A stretch of 64,000 nt of DNA from contig NZ_KQ948148.1 of the NCBI RefSeq assembly GCF_001513955.1, positions 132,396 through 196,395 of the forward strand. The letters are read 5' to 3'. This DNA is from Streptomyces pseudovenezuelae. Lineage in GTDB: Bacteria; Actinomycetota; Actinomycetes; Streptomycetales; Streptomycetaceae. The stretch's first letter is position 1. Every line of letters begins with the position of its first letter. Positions 8,382 to 15,965 of the stretch are shown piece by piece. A program made the position numbers and the translations under genes. The notes under the pieces were generated by a model. It had not been told where the DNA came from and searched no databases. It was given only the letters and a program-made list of their open reading frames with translations.

Positions 8382-9979
8382 AGGGTTCCACCCACCGCCG
8401 CTGCTACTGCCGCGACGCCCACACCGGTAAGCCACTCGGTAAGCAGTGCCCGAAGCTCTCCAGCCGCAAGCACGGCTCGTACTCCATACGCCAGGAGCTC
8501 CCGCCCCGCGAGGACGGCACCCGCCGCTCCTTCAGCCGCGCCGGCTACGAGAGCCTCAAGGCCGCCCAGGCCGACCTCGACCACATACGCGCCCTGCTCG
8601 GCCTCGCCGACACCGACGACCCCGAGGGCATGGCGCTGATCGCCGCCATGCTGGAGGAGGTCGGCGACGAGAAGTCGCCACTGCCGGATGTCGAGGAGAC
8701 CCGCCGGCGCCTGAAGTCCGGTCAGGACCTGATCGGTCGCCTGACCGTCGGCGAGTGGCTCGATCGGTGGCTCGACGGCAAGCGCATCCGCAAGTCGGGA
8801 CTCAGCCGCTACGAGACCGATATCCGGTTCCATTTGAAGCCTCGGATCGGCTACCACCGTCTCGATCGGCTGCGCGTGAGCAATCTCAGCGACATGTTCA
8901 CGGCCATCTCCGACGCCAATGCCGAGATCCTGGAGCAGAACGCCCAGCGCCGTGCCGCGGTCGAGGAGTTGGCCACCGTGCCGTGGAAGGGCCTGGAGAA
9001 CCGCGCCCGCCGCAAGGTGATGAAGACGGCGATCGATGCCATGCCGCCGTTCCGGCGTGTGACCGGCCCGGCTACCCGGCTGCGTATCAAGGCCACGCTG
9101 CGGTCTGCGTTGAACGACGCGATCGGCCAGCAGATCCTCACCTTCAACCCGGCCGCCCACGTCGAGCTCGACCCCGTGCGCAAGCCGAAGGCTCTGGTGT
9201 GGACCGACGCGCGGGTCGCCAGGTGGGAGCAGACGGGCGAGAAGCCCTCCCCCGTCATGGTCTGGACGCCCGAACAGACCGGCGCGTTCCTCGACTTCCT
9301 CGCGGAGGACCGGCTGTACGCGATGTGGCACCTGATCGCGTTCCGCGGTCTGCGGCGGGGCGAGGCATGCGCGCAGCCCTGGTCGGAGACCAACCTCGAC
9401 GACCACTCCCTGACGGTCTCCGCCCAGCTCGTCCAGGACGGGTGGGAGGTCGAGACCTCCGAGCCCAAGACGGACAGCGGCTTCCGCGTGGTCGCGCTCG
9501 ACGACGACACCGTCAACGTCCTGAAGCGGCACCGCGAACAACAGGACGCGGACCGCGAGGAGTGGGGAACGGCCTGGGTCGAGACCGGCATGGTCTTCAC
9601 CCAGGAAGACGGATCCTGGCTGCACCCCGGCAAGGTGACCGACCTCTTCGAGCGCCTCGTCGCCGCCTCCGGGCTCCCGCCGATCCGGCTGCACGACCTC
9701 CGGCACGGGGCGGCCACGCTCATGCTCGCCGCCGGCATCGACGTGAAGATCGTGTCGGACACACTCGGGCACAGCGACACCCGAATCACGCGGGACATTT
9801 ACCAGAGCGTCCTGCCACAGGTCGGCAAGAACGCGGCCGAGGCCACCGCCAAGCTGGTCCCGCTTCAGAGGAAGACCCAGGCGGAGGAGGCCCGTCAGGC
9901 CACCAAGAAGGCCAAGAACAAGGCGAAAGCCGAGGCCAGGGCCAATAAGAAGAGCAAGCGGAAGAAGCCCAAGAAGTAG
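8378..9979 (+). CDS. int: Site-specific tyrosine integrase
   Basis: 533 residues from a TTG preceded by GAGGAG; the start overlaps the regulator stop. The N-terminus carries the arm-binding segment with a Cys-rich start (RRCYCRD), and the SAM-like core-binding domain spans about residues 125-270. The catalytic domain shows the first arginine in FRGLRRGEAC (near 324), HDLRHG (near 440), GHSDTRIT and the tyrosine in RDIYQSV (near 475). The last 35 residues are a Lys/Ala-rich tail ending KKPKK. The gene ends 128 bp before a copy of the tRNA-Thr 3' end, the usual int-att arrangement of actinomycete integrative elements. Confidence 0.95.
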   Translation: MKGSTHRRCYCRDAHTGKPLGKQCPKLSSRKHGSYSIRQELPPREDGTRRSFSRAGYESLKAAQADLDHIRALLGLADTDDPEGMALIAAMLEEVGDEKSPLPDVEETRRRLKSGQDLIGRLTVGEWLDRWLDGKRIRKSGLSRYETDIRFHLKPRIGYHRLDRLRVSNLSDMFTAISDANAEILEQNAQRRAAVEELATVPWKGLENRARRKVMKTAIDAMPPFRRVTGPATRLRIKATLRSALNDAIGQQILTFNPAAHVELDPVRKPKALVWTDARVARWEQTGEKPSPVMVWTPEQTGAFLDFLAEDRLYAMWHLIAFRGLRRGEACAQPWSETNLDDHSLTVSAQLVQDGWEVETSEPKTDSGFRVVALDDDTVNVLKRHREQQDADREEWGTAWVETGMVFTQEDGSWLHPGKVTDLFERLVAASGLPPIRLHDLRHGAATLMLAAGIDVKIVSDTLGHSDTRITRDIYQSVLPQVGKNAAEATAKLVPLQRKTQAEEARQATKKAKNKAKAEARANKKSKRKKPKK

Positions 9980-10066
9980 GGCACCGGACCACTCCGCTCA
10001 CCCATCGCTCACTCAAGCCATCTCGCGGCACCCCGGCCGTGTGACGCGCCATGCCCCGAGCAACAC

Positions 10067-10103
10067 AAAAGGCCAGGTCACGGGCTATGTGACCTGGCCT
10101 TTT
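10067..10103. terminator. Strong bidirectional terminator after int
   Basis: Perfect 15-bp arms (AAAAGGCCAGGTCAC / GTGACCTGGCCTTTT) with a 7-nt loop; the A/T tracts make it work in both directions. It lies between int and the attachment site. Confidence 0.85.
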
Positions 10104-10106
10104 CCG

Positions 10107-10137
10107 GAGCCGCCCTCGGGATTCGAACCCGAGACCT
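10107..10137. repeat. Attachment-site copy of the tRNA-Thr 3' end
   Basis: 31 bp equal, with one mismatch, to 14057-14087 within the tRNA-Thr gene: the acceptor 3' strand, the T arm and the start of the variable loop. There is no anticodon arm, so it is an att core and not a gene. Being downstream of int at the distance usual for this family, it marks the right end of the element at about 2-10 kb. Confidence 0.85.
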
Positions 10138-10142
10138 CGGCA

Positions 10143-10835
10143 TCACATCGGCAGCATCATCGCTCCTGGTTCCTCGTCCCAATTGAGACCGAATCGGTGG
10201 GGACTGCCGAGGTTGCGAAGCCGCTCCGCTCGCTGGGTTATGAAACCTCGCACATCCCTGGTCAGCACATCTCGCATGGCCGCCCACGCGGCGTGACGGC
10301 TGTCTGGAACAACGGGAACCTCGCGCCGCAGCTCGGCCTCGGCGGCTTCTCCCAGCGAATGCGCCCACCGGCCATCCTGCTGCCACGTGATCCACTTGGA
10401 GCTTCTGATCGCGTTCTTCAAAGAAGCCACGTTGTACCGATATCCGAGTTGCTTCAGGCAGTAGTCCAGCGCATCCGCTGTCATGGGCTCGTTGGCTGCG
10501 AGCAGAACCAGCCGACTCGCCCCTTCCAAATTTCGAGGGCCCGGCAGGGGGCCGTGGCGGTACAAGGAGTAGGTTCCTTGACCGGCCCAACAGAAGCGCC
10601 GGTCAGGCGAAAGCACCGCATTGGCACTGGGGACACCGATTTTGTGTCCGTAATCGCTGTGGGCAAGGCGAACGAAGTCACGTACGTGCAGGGGTGATCG
10701 GACCGAACAGGCAATCGCGTACATGACCTCTGCATGGCTCTCCCAGCGTGGCCCCCCGCAGCCGCAACGCCTGCTTTCCCATGACGACAGGGCGGCGCCG
10801 CAAAGGGGGCAGGCATCACAGGCATCGGCCGTCAT
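10143..10835 (-). CDS. Zinc-finger / winged-helix-like protein, third gene of an unassigned operon
   Basis: 230 residues from an ATG preceded by GGAGAG; a GTG six codons earlier is possible. The N-terminus has a metal-binding cluster (CDACPLCG, then RCGCGG). Two similar helical segments follow, around HVRDFVRLAHSDYGH and TADALDYCLKQLGY, each followed by a basic beta-wing. This pattern resembles HARE-HTH/wHTH DNA-binding modules. It is 31 nt behind the ATPase gene and lies in the same operon. The stop codon is only 5 bp from the attachment core at 10107-10137, so the C-terminus abuts the recombination site. I do not recognise the family; a DNA- or RNA-binding adaptor is an inference. Confidence 0.65.
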   Translation of the reverse strand: MTADACDACPLCGAALSSWESRRCGCGGPRWESHAEVMYAIACSVRSPLHVRDFVRLAHSDYGHKIGVPSANAVLSPDRRFCWAGQGTYSLYRHGPLPGPRNLEGASRLVLLAANEPMTADALDYCLKQLGYRYNVASLKNAIRSSKWITWQQDGRWAHSLGEAAEAELRREVPVVPDSRHAAWAAMRDVLTRDVRGFITQRAERLRNLGSPHRFGLNWDEEPGAMMLPM

Positions 10836-10866
10836 CCCGACTCTCCATAACACGAAGCTAAGGAGG

Positions 10867-12198
10867 TCACCCTGCGCTCCAGTCCAGGGACGTAGTCACC
10901 GGACTCGCCAGGACGGGGCCGATGTCCTCTTCGGTGTCGGGACCGACCGCGTCCAAGTAACGGGTGACGGCCTCCTCGTCGATGATCACTAGGTTGTCAC
11001 CCGACGCAGCCTCGATCAGGCCCTGTGCCTTGCGTAGTACGTCGCGCGGCTTGCGATTCGATCGCCTGAACAACGCATCTACCGCCTCCGACGTGAACGG
11101 GTACACGTCCCCTCGCGGCCGATCGTCTTTTTTGCGAGCAGCAGCGAGATACTTAGAAAGGAGCTTGACTGCCGAGTCCAGATCACGAAGCGCCGGCAGG
11201 ACCACGATCCGGTGCTTGTTGGCCTCCGAGATCTCGAACGTCGGCAGGTCCGCGAGTTCCCAGGCCGTGCCGATGGTTAGTGCTGCTCGAGGATGCATGG
11301 TTACCACGATGTTGAGCATGTCGGCCATAGGCAGCGTTTCGAGGATGATGTCGCGGAACCGTTCGGTTTCGAGATCACGCTTGGCCTTCGCCGTAGTGGT
11401 GCTCGCGAGGTCCTCCAGCTGGTCGCAGCAGAGCAGGACGTGCTTCATGCCTGCTGCCGCGGCGAAGAGGAGGAACGTCGCGAGATACACAGCGCCGTTC
11501 CGGGTCCGCGAAGCAGGCTTGACCTTGTCCAGGTAGTCCTGGGCAACGGTCGAGTCCGCGTCGCACAAAGCCAGGATGAGCTTGTCGTCGGGCGGCCCCA
11601 GAGTCCGGCCCCGAAGATCTCGATGCTGCTCGACCACGATCTTCGCCAGGCTCTGCGGATCGTCGGTGGCGGTCCGTGCGACAAGTGCCTCACGTAGGCG
11701 CTGGACGAGCGTAAGGCTTGTATTAGCGGCCCGGAAATCCGTCGCGTACTCGACGGCCGTGAACAGAGCGGCACTCAGGGAACGGATCTGGGCAGTGTCG
11801 AAGCTCGTCAGCAACCCGCAGATCGGTTCCTCGGAGGCATCGTCCTCATCGAGGCCGCAGCTCAAATACGCAGCACGGCCGAAGTCCTCGTTGAGACTCC
11901 ATGTGAGGTGCTGCATGAGCACAGACTTGCCGAACCCACGGGCGTCAGAGTCGCCCGGGCCGGTACCCGTCGACCACAGGTAACCGAACCGCAGACCGGA
12001 AAAGGCTGCCCCAAGCACAAATTTCTCGACGGCCTCCTCGAATTTGTCCGCGTTGACGTCCGGCTCGTAGAGGAGTCCGTTCTCTCGCACGTCGGCGCCC
12101 CCCAACCGGGCGATGCCCGTGGTCGGGAAGGGGTTTTGACGCAGTCCCCATTGCTTCTTAAGCCAGACGGGGCCCGCGCTACGGGTTGAGGCGGTCAT
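10867..12198 (-). CDS. AAA+ ATPase of ORC/STAND-like type, second gene of an unassigned operon
   Basis: 443 residues from an ATG preceded by AGGAG, four bases after the upstream stop, so translation is coupled. The N-terminus WGLRQNPFPTTGIA recalls the lead-in of ExeA/TniB/ORC-type ATPases. Walker A is RGFGKSVLM (near residue 90); the usual first glycine of GxxxxGKS is Asp. Walker B is LLCCDQLEDL (near 256), VVTMHPRA is a sensor-1 position, and RKPRDVLRKA (near 381) is the 'xxPRxxL' sensor-2 helix of ORC/Cdc6 and STAND proteins. Codons such as CTT, TCT, TAT, GCT and AAT are frequent, unlike the surrounding chromosome. The family and partner set do not match a named defence or transposition system that I know. 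Confidence 0.75.
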   Translation of the reverse strand: MTASTRSAGPVWLKKQWGLRQNPFPTTGIARLGGADVRENGLLYEPDVNADKFEEAVEKFVLGAAFSGLRFGYLWSTGTGPGDSDARGFGKSVLMQHLTWSLNEDFGRAAYLSCGLDEDDASEEPICGLLTSFDTAQIRSLSAALFTAVEYATDFRAANTSLTLVQRLREALVARTATDDPQSLAKIVVEQHRDLRGRTLGPPDDKLILALCDADSTVAQDYLDKVKPASRTRNGAVYLATFLLFAAAAGMKHVLLCCDQLEDLASTTTAKAKRDLETERFRDIILETLPMADMLNIVVTMHPRAALTIGTAWELADLPTFEISEANKHRIVVLPALRDLDSAVKLLSKYLAAARKKDDRPRGDVYPFTSEAVDALFRRSNRKPRDVLRKAQGLIEAASGDNLVIIDEEAVTRYLDAVGPDTEEDIGPVLASPVTTSLDWSAG

Positions 12199-12202
12199 CG
12201 TG

Positions 12203-13462
12203 TCAGGTCTCCTGGGTGGTGGTTGAAGTGGCGTGGACAGTGGGTTCCTGTGCAACGCTGATCACGTTGAACACACGTCGGAGCCCACTCGCACTGGGAA
12301 TGATCAAGGGCTTGGTCGAAGCAGGGGCGACCCTCAGCGACGCCTGATCGAGGTGAATACTCAAACCAAGGCCGGGGTGCTCGCCTGCGAGAGCTTCCCG
12401 CAACGCCAGATCGAACTCGTCGTCGCTGATCCGTTGCTTCCAGCAAACGGCCGCACGCAGCTGCCAGACGGGCAGGTACATGCCACCGGCTGCGTCGGCC
12501 CTTTGCTCGCGCCAGATCGCCCAGACGGCGTCGAGGGCTGCCCGACGCACCTCCTTGCCGACTCGCCGGCTGATCGCGACGGCATCGCCGCTACCCGTCA
12601 CCACGGCGGTGGGCCAGAGCCGCATCGCTGAAGGTCCTGGTGCGTAGTAGCTGAAGTTGGCCAACCCCAGAAACCGAGTCCACCTGCGTAGCAGCTCGAG
12701 GCTGATGTAGTCCAAAGGACAGCCGGCCGCGCCAAATACGAACCGGGCCATGGCCTCTTCGCACGTGGTGGCGAACTGCTTTCGGCTGATCTCCTTCTCC
12801 CGGGCGCGCGCCCGCTCCTCGAAGCGGCGGACATAGTCGCGGACGCTCTCACTGATGGCCTCGGGCTCCGCAGTCCAGCCGAGCGTGCCCTGAGCTGCCG
12901 CGTCCGTAGCGAACGCGACGAACGCGTCAAGGTACGCCGCGTTAGTGCCGTAGCCCGACGCACTGAACCTCAAGAGGGGAATGGTCAAGTGAGTGGTGCT
13001 GCTGTCCGGTCGGGCGCCCAGGAGGCGCAGAAAACCCTCGAATTGCGGATGCGTGTTGAGCAGTACGCCAGTGAGCGCGTTGTACGCGGCGCGACCGTCG
13101 GCGGCGACAAGCGCCGCCCATCTCTCCCCCGCAGGGGTGAGAGTGAACACCGAATCGGCATGCGCGTATGCGGAGTTGGGACTGGAGGGAAGGATGTGCT
13201 TCTCGACCCATCCGAGACGCATCAGCTCCTTGAGGACGTCGACGGTGTTGTGGACGTGCTTCCTGGTGTCCGACCGCGCTAGCTCCCACTTGCGGGCAGA
13301 GTACGAGCCGTCCGTATCCCCCTCACGCGCCACCGCAGCAGCTCGGTCGACGAGAGCACGACGCACCTGCTCGAAGGTTGCGCCCTGAGCAACGTTGCCG
13401 ATGGCGACCTCGATGTACGCGAGGTCCTGCAGCCGTGGAATGCCCACACCCCCGACGCTCAC
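12203..13462 (-). CDS. Winged-helix protein, first gene of an unassigned operon
   Basis: 419 residues from the GTG at 13462, chosen because GGAGG lies 6 nt upstream; the frame remains open for 12 more codons. An N-terminal winged helix is visible at about residues 60-125 (RKHVHNTVDVLKELMRLGW, then SVFTLTPAGERWAAL). The rest is alpha-helical, with a charged stretch (RRFEERARAREKEISRKQF) and a second possible wHTH near the C-terminus (WKQRISDDEFDLALREAL). Together with the ATPase it could form a DNA-recognition and switching pair. It belongs to no family I can name. Confidence 0.65.
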   Translation of the reverse strand: MSVGGVGIPRLQDLAYIEVAIGNVAQGATFEQVRRALVDRAAAVAREGDTDGSYSARKWELARSDTRKHVHNTVDVLKELMRLGWVEKHILPSSPNSAYAHADSVFTLTPAGERWAALVAADGRAAYNALTGVLLNTHPQFEGFLRLLGARPDSSTTHLTIPLLRFSASGYGTNAAYLDAFVAFATDAAAQGTLGWTAEPEAISESVRDYVRRFEERARAREKEISRKQFATTCEEAMARFVFGAAGCPLDYISLELLRRWTRFLGLANFSYYAPGPSAMRLWPTAVVTGSGDAVAISRRVGKEVRRAALDAVWAIWREQRADAAGGMYLPVWQLRAAVCWKQRISDDEFDLALREALAGEHPGLGLSIHLDQASLRVAPASTKPLIIPSASGLRRVFNVISVAQEPTVHATSTTTQET

Positions 13463-13651
13463 CCTCGGCCTCCGTGGAACACGGTTGCCCGGAACCACCG
13501 GGCCGACGTCTGCGAGCTACGGCACGAACGCCCCCTGAGGGGCAGGCAGTGAATGAGGCGCATCAATGCTCCGATGACAAGAGGGGCGTGGCGGATGACA
13601 ACCACTGTCACCACAACCAACCCACGCCACAAGGGAGTTATTAATGTAGGC

Positions 13652-13672
13652 GCTCTCATGGGGCATGAGAGC
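13652..13672. promoter_or_regulatory. Perfect 9-3-9 palindrome upstream of the three-gene operon
   Basis: GCTCTCATG-GGG-CATGAGAGC, 190 bp ahead of the first gene of the operon, in a locally A/T-rich stretch (TTATTAATG on one side, ACATATATATAAG on the other) that is probably its promoter. Likely an operator, perhaps for one of the winged-helix products. Confidence 0.5.
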
Positions 13673-13884
13673 CGGAACATATATATAAGAGCCCGAGGTT
13701 CTGCCCGATACGCGACGACCAGCCCGCCGAGAATCGCTTCGGGCCGACGGCTGCCCCGCGCTAAGAGAGATCACCACGACAAGCAGCGGGTGAGATGAGA
13801 TGGCCACCGCCGCAGGTGTCAGTACGCCTCGCTCCGCCCGCGCAGCGCACATGCGGAGATGTCCTGCGCTCGGAGCGAGCAGGC

Positions 13885-13929
13885 CCCAAGGCCGTCGTGA
13901 AGGCCAAGCGGGTGAAGCCCAAGAAGTAG
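13885..13929 (+). pseudogene. Remnant of an integrase C-terminal tail
   Basis: The last codons read …AKRVKPKK-stop, matching the end of the intact integrase (…SKRKKPKK-stop). The following 130 bp (CTCCGCTCAC-CATCGCTCAC, ATGCCCC, hairpin, tRNA 3' end) align block by block with the region after the intact int, at the same spacing. No integrase catalytic domain precedes it, so the gene is almost wholly deleted. Confidence 0.75.
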
Positions 13930-14018
13930 GTCGGCGAGCCGCTCCGCTCACGCATCGCTCACGCAAGCACTTCCACGGCATCCCCGTCGTGCGGCTCGGC
14001 ATGCCCCGGGCATGAAAA

Positions 14019-14051
14019 AACCCCAGGTCACGGCGAGTGAGTCCTGGGGTT
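14019..14051. terminator. Terminator between integrase remnant and tRNA-Thr
   Basis: Arms AACCCCAGG and CCTGGGGTT flanked by an A-run at 14015-14020. Same position relative to the attachment site as the terminator at 10067-10103, but with a different sequence. It would also end transcription from the tRNA gene. Confidence 0.75.
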
Positions 14052-14057
14052 AATCCG

Positions 14058-14131
14058 AGCCGCCTTCGGGATTCGAACCCGAGACCTACGCATTACGAGT
14101 GCGTTGCTCTGGCCATCTGAGCTAAGGCGGC
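14058..14131 (-). tRNA. tRNA-Thr (anticodon CGT)
   Basis: Full cloverleaf on the - strand: acceptor GCCGCCT/AGGCGGC, D arm with GCTC/GAGC, anticodon stem ACGCA/TGCGT with loop CTCGTAA, T arm with GGTTCGAATCCC and discriminator T. CCA is not encoded. The anticodon (CGT) complements 14095-14097. Its 3' end (14057-14087) is the attachment core used by the elements to the left. Confidence 0.95.
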
Positions 14132-14237
14132 GCGCCGTCCGCACCATGGTGCGGTCAGCAACGTCGGTAAGTCTACACAGTTTCCGGGGGTGCTCCGCAC
14201 CAGCCCGCGGCGCACCCCCGGAGGGTCCGGCGACCGG

Positions 14238-15869
14238 CTAGGAGCAGCGTTTCCCGTCCGCGGGAGGCGTGCCGCGGAGCAGGTACGCGTTGATCGCGGA
14301 GTCGATGCAGGCGCTGCCGCGGCCGTAGGCGGTGTGGCCGTCGCCCTCGTAGGTGAGCAGGCGGGCCGAGGCGAGCTGGGCGGCCAGGGCGCGGGCCCAG
14401 CGGTAGGGGGTGGCCGGGTCGCGGGTGGTGCCGACCACGACGATCGGGGCGGCGCCCCGGGCCTCGATGCGGTGCGGCGCACCCGTGGGTCCGACCGGCC
14501 AGTACGCGCAGCTGAGGGAGGCCCAGGCCAGGCCCTCGCCGAAGACGGGGGACGCCTTCTCGAAGGCCGGGACCGCCTTCTCGACCTCCTCCGGGGTGTC
14601 GTAGGCGGGCGGGAGGTCGAGGCAGTTCACCGCCGCGTTGGCGGACATCAGGTTGCTGTAGCGGCCGTCGCCGTCCCGCTCGTAGTAGCTGTCGGCGAGG
14701 ACCAGCAGCCCGGCGCCGTCCTTCTCCTTCATCGCCGAGCTCAGTGCCTCCCGCAGTTGCGCCCAGGAGCTCTCGTCGTACATCGCCGCGATCACGCCGG
14801 TCGTGGCGAGCGCCTCGCCGAGGGTGCGGCCGTCCGCGTCGCCGGTGGGGACCGGGTGGGCGTCGAGCTTCCGGAAGAAGGCCTTGAGCCTGCGGCCGAC
14901 CTGACCGCTCGGCGGGCCCTTCGCTCCGAGCGGGCAGTCCGGCTGCTGCACACAGTCCTTCGCGAACGACTGGAACGCCGTCTCGAAGCCCGCCGTCTGG
15001 TCGAGGTTCAACCGGCGCGCGGGCAGCGAGGGGTCCATCGCGCCGTCCAGCACCAGCCGCCCCGAGCGGCCGGGGAACAGCCCCGCATAGGTCGCCCCGA
15101 GGAACGTCCCGTACGACGCCCCCACGTAGTTCAGCTTCGCGTCGCCCAGTGCCGCCCGCACGATGTCCATGTCCCGGGCCGTCTCGACGGTCGACACATG
15201 CCGCAGCAGTTTCGCCGAGTGGGCGCCGCACGCCTCCGCGAACTTCTTGTAGGCGTCGACGAGTTCGGTGGTCTCCCGCGCGTCGTCGGGCGTGCTGTCC
15301 GTCTGGGTGTACGTGTCCATGTCCCGCCCGTCGAGGCATTCGACGGGCTCGCTGCGGGCGACCCCGCGCGGGTCCACGGCGACCATGTCGTACCGGGCCC
15401 GCACCTCGGCCGGGTAGCCGATCCCGGCGTACGCCTGGAGGTAGCCGACCGCCGAGCCGCCCGGTCCGCCCGGGTTCACGAACAGCGACCCGAGGCGCTT
15501 GCCCGGCCCGGTGGCCTTCTTGCGGGCGACGGCGAGCCGGACGTCCCCGCCGGCGGGCTTGTCGTAGTCGAGCGGCGCCTTCAGCGTGGCGCACTGGAAA
15601 CCGGGGACCCCGCAGCTGTGCCAGCGTGCCTTCTGTCCGTAGTACGGCGACAGGGCGGCCGGCGTCGACCGCGGCAGCGCGCCCAGGGCCACGTCGGCGG
15701 CCGAGGTGGCCGAACTCGTCGAGGCTCCCGCGGAGCAGGCGGTGACGAGCAGCGCGGCGACGGCGAGGAGGGCGCCGCCGGCACGGGCCGAGCGCGCCGG
15801 TGCCGACGCCCGCGCCCGACGAAGGGGAAGCTTCCGGCCGGTGTGGCGGGGATTTCGCCTGATGTGCAT
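14238..15869 (-). CDS. Secreted tripeptidyl aminopeptidase-type alpha/beta hydrolase (SlpD/SlpE-like lipoprotein)
   Basis: 543 residues. A basic N-terminus and hydrophobic segment end in a lipobox (LLVTACS, Cys near 45), so the enzyme is probably an extracellular lipoprotein that removes tripeptides from secreted proteins and peptides. The alpha/beta hydrolase core carries the oxyanion segment NPGGPGGSA, nucleophile GASYGT (near 233), acid in GTTRDPATP and histidine in EGDGHTAYG. A C-terminal TAP-like segment with two Cys (GSACID, KRCS) matches the peptidase S33 group. It stands alone, with the tRNA downstream and holB upstream on the same strand. Confidence 0.9.
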   Translation of the reverse strand: MHIRRNPRHTGRKLPLRRARASAPARSARAGGALLAVAALLVTACSAGASTSSATSAADVALGALPRSTPAALSPYYGQKARWHSCGVPGFQCATLKAPLDYDKPAGGDVRLAVARKKATGPGKRLGSLFVNPGGPGGSAVGYLQAYAGIGYPAEVRARYDMVAVDPRGVARSEPVECLDGRDMDTYTQTDSTPDDARETTELVDAYKKFAEACGAHSAKLLRHVSTVETARDMDIVRAALGDAKLNYVGASYGTFLGATYAGLFPGRSGRLVLDGAMDPSLPARRLNLDQTAGFETAFQSFAKDCVQQPDCPLGAKGPPSGQVGRRLKAFFRKLDAHPVPTGDADGRTLGEALATTGVIAAMYDESSWAQLREALSSAMKEKDGAGLLVLADSYYERDGDGRYSNLMSANAAVNCLDLPPAYDTPEEVEKAVPAFEKASPVFGEGLAWASLSCAYWPVGPTGAPHRIEARGAAPIVVVGTTRDPATPYRWARALAAQLASARLLTYEGDGHTAYGRGSACIDSAINAYLLRGTPPADGKRCS

Positions 15870-15965
15870 CGAGCGAGCCTAACTCTCCGCGTTGGATCAC
15901 ATGCCCTGAGTGAACAAACCGGCCCGTACGAGTGACACCGTCAACGTGTGATCACCCGCCGGTTC

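Noticed and set aside
10107..10137. Second tRNA gene
   Set aside because: Only acceptor and T-arm sequence is present; D and anticodon arms are absent, as expected for an attachment core.
10143..13462. BREX, DISARM or Wadjet assignment for the cargo operon
   Set aside because: No methylase, PglZ, helicase, nuclease or SMC-type component is present; one ATPase with winged-helix partners is too general to name a system.
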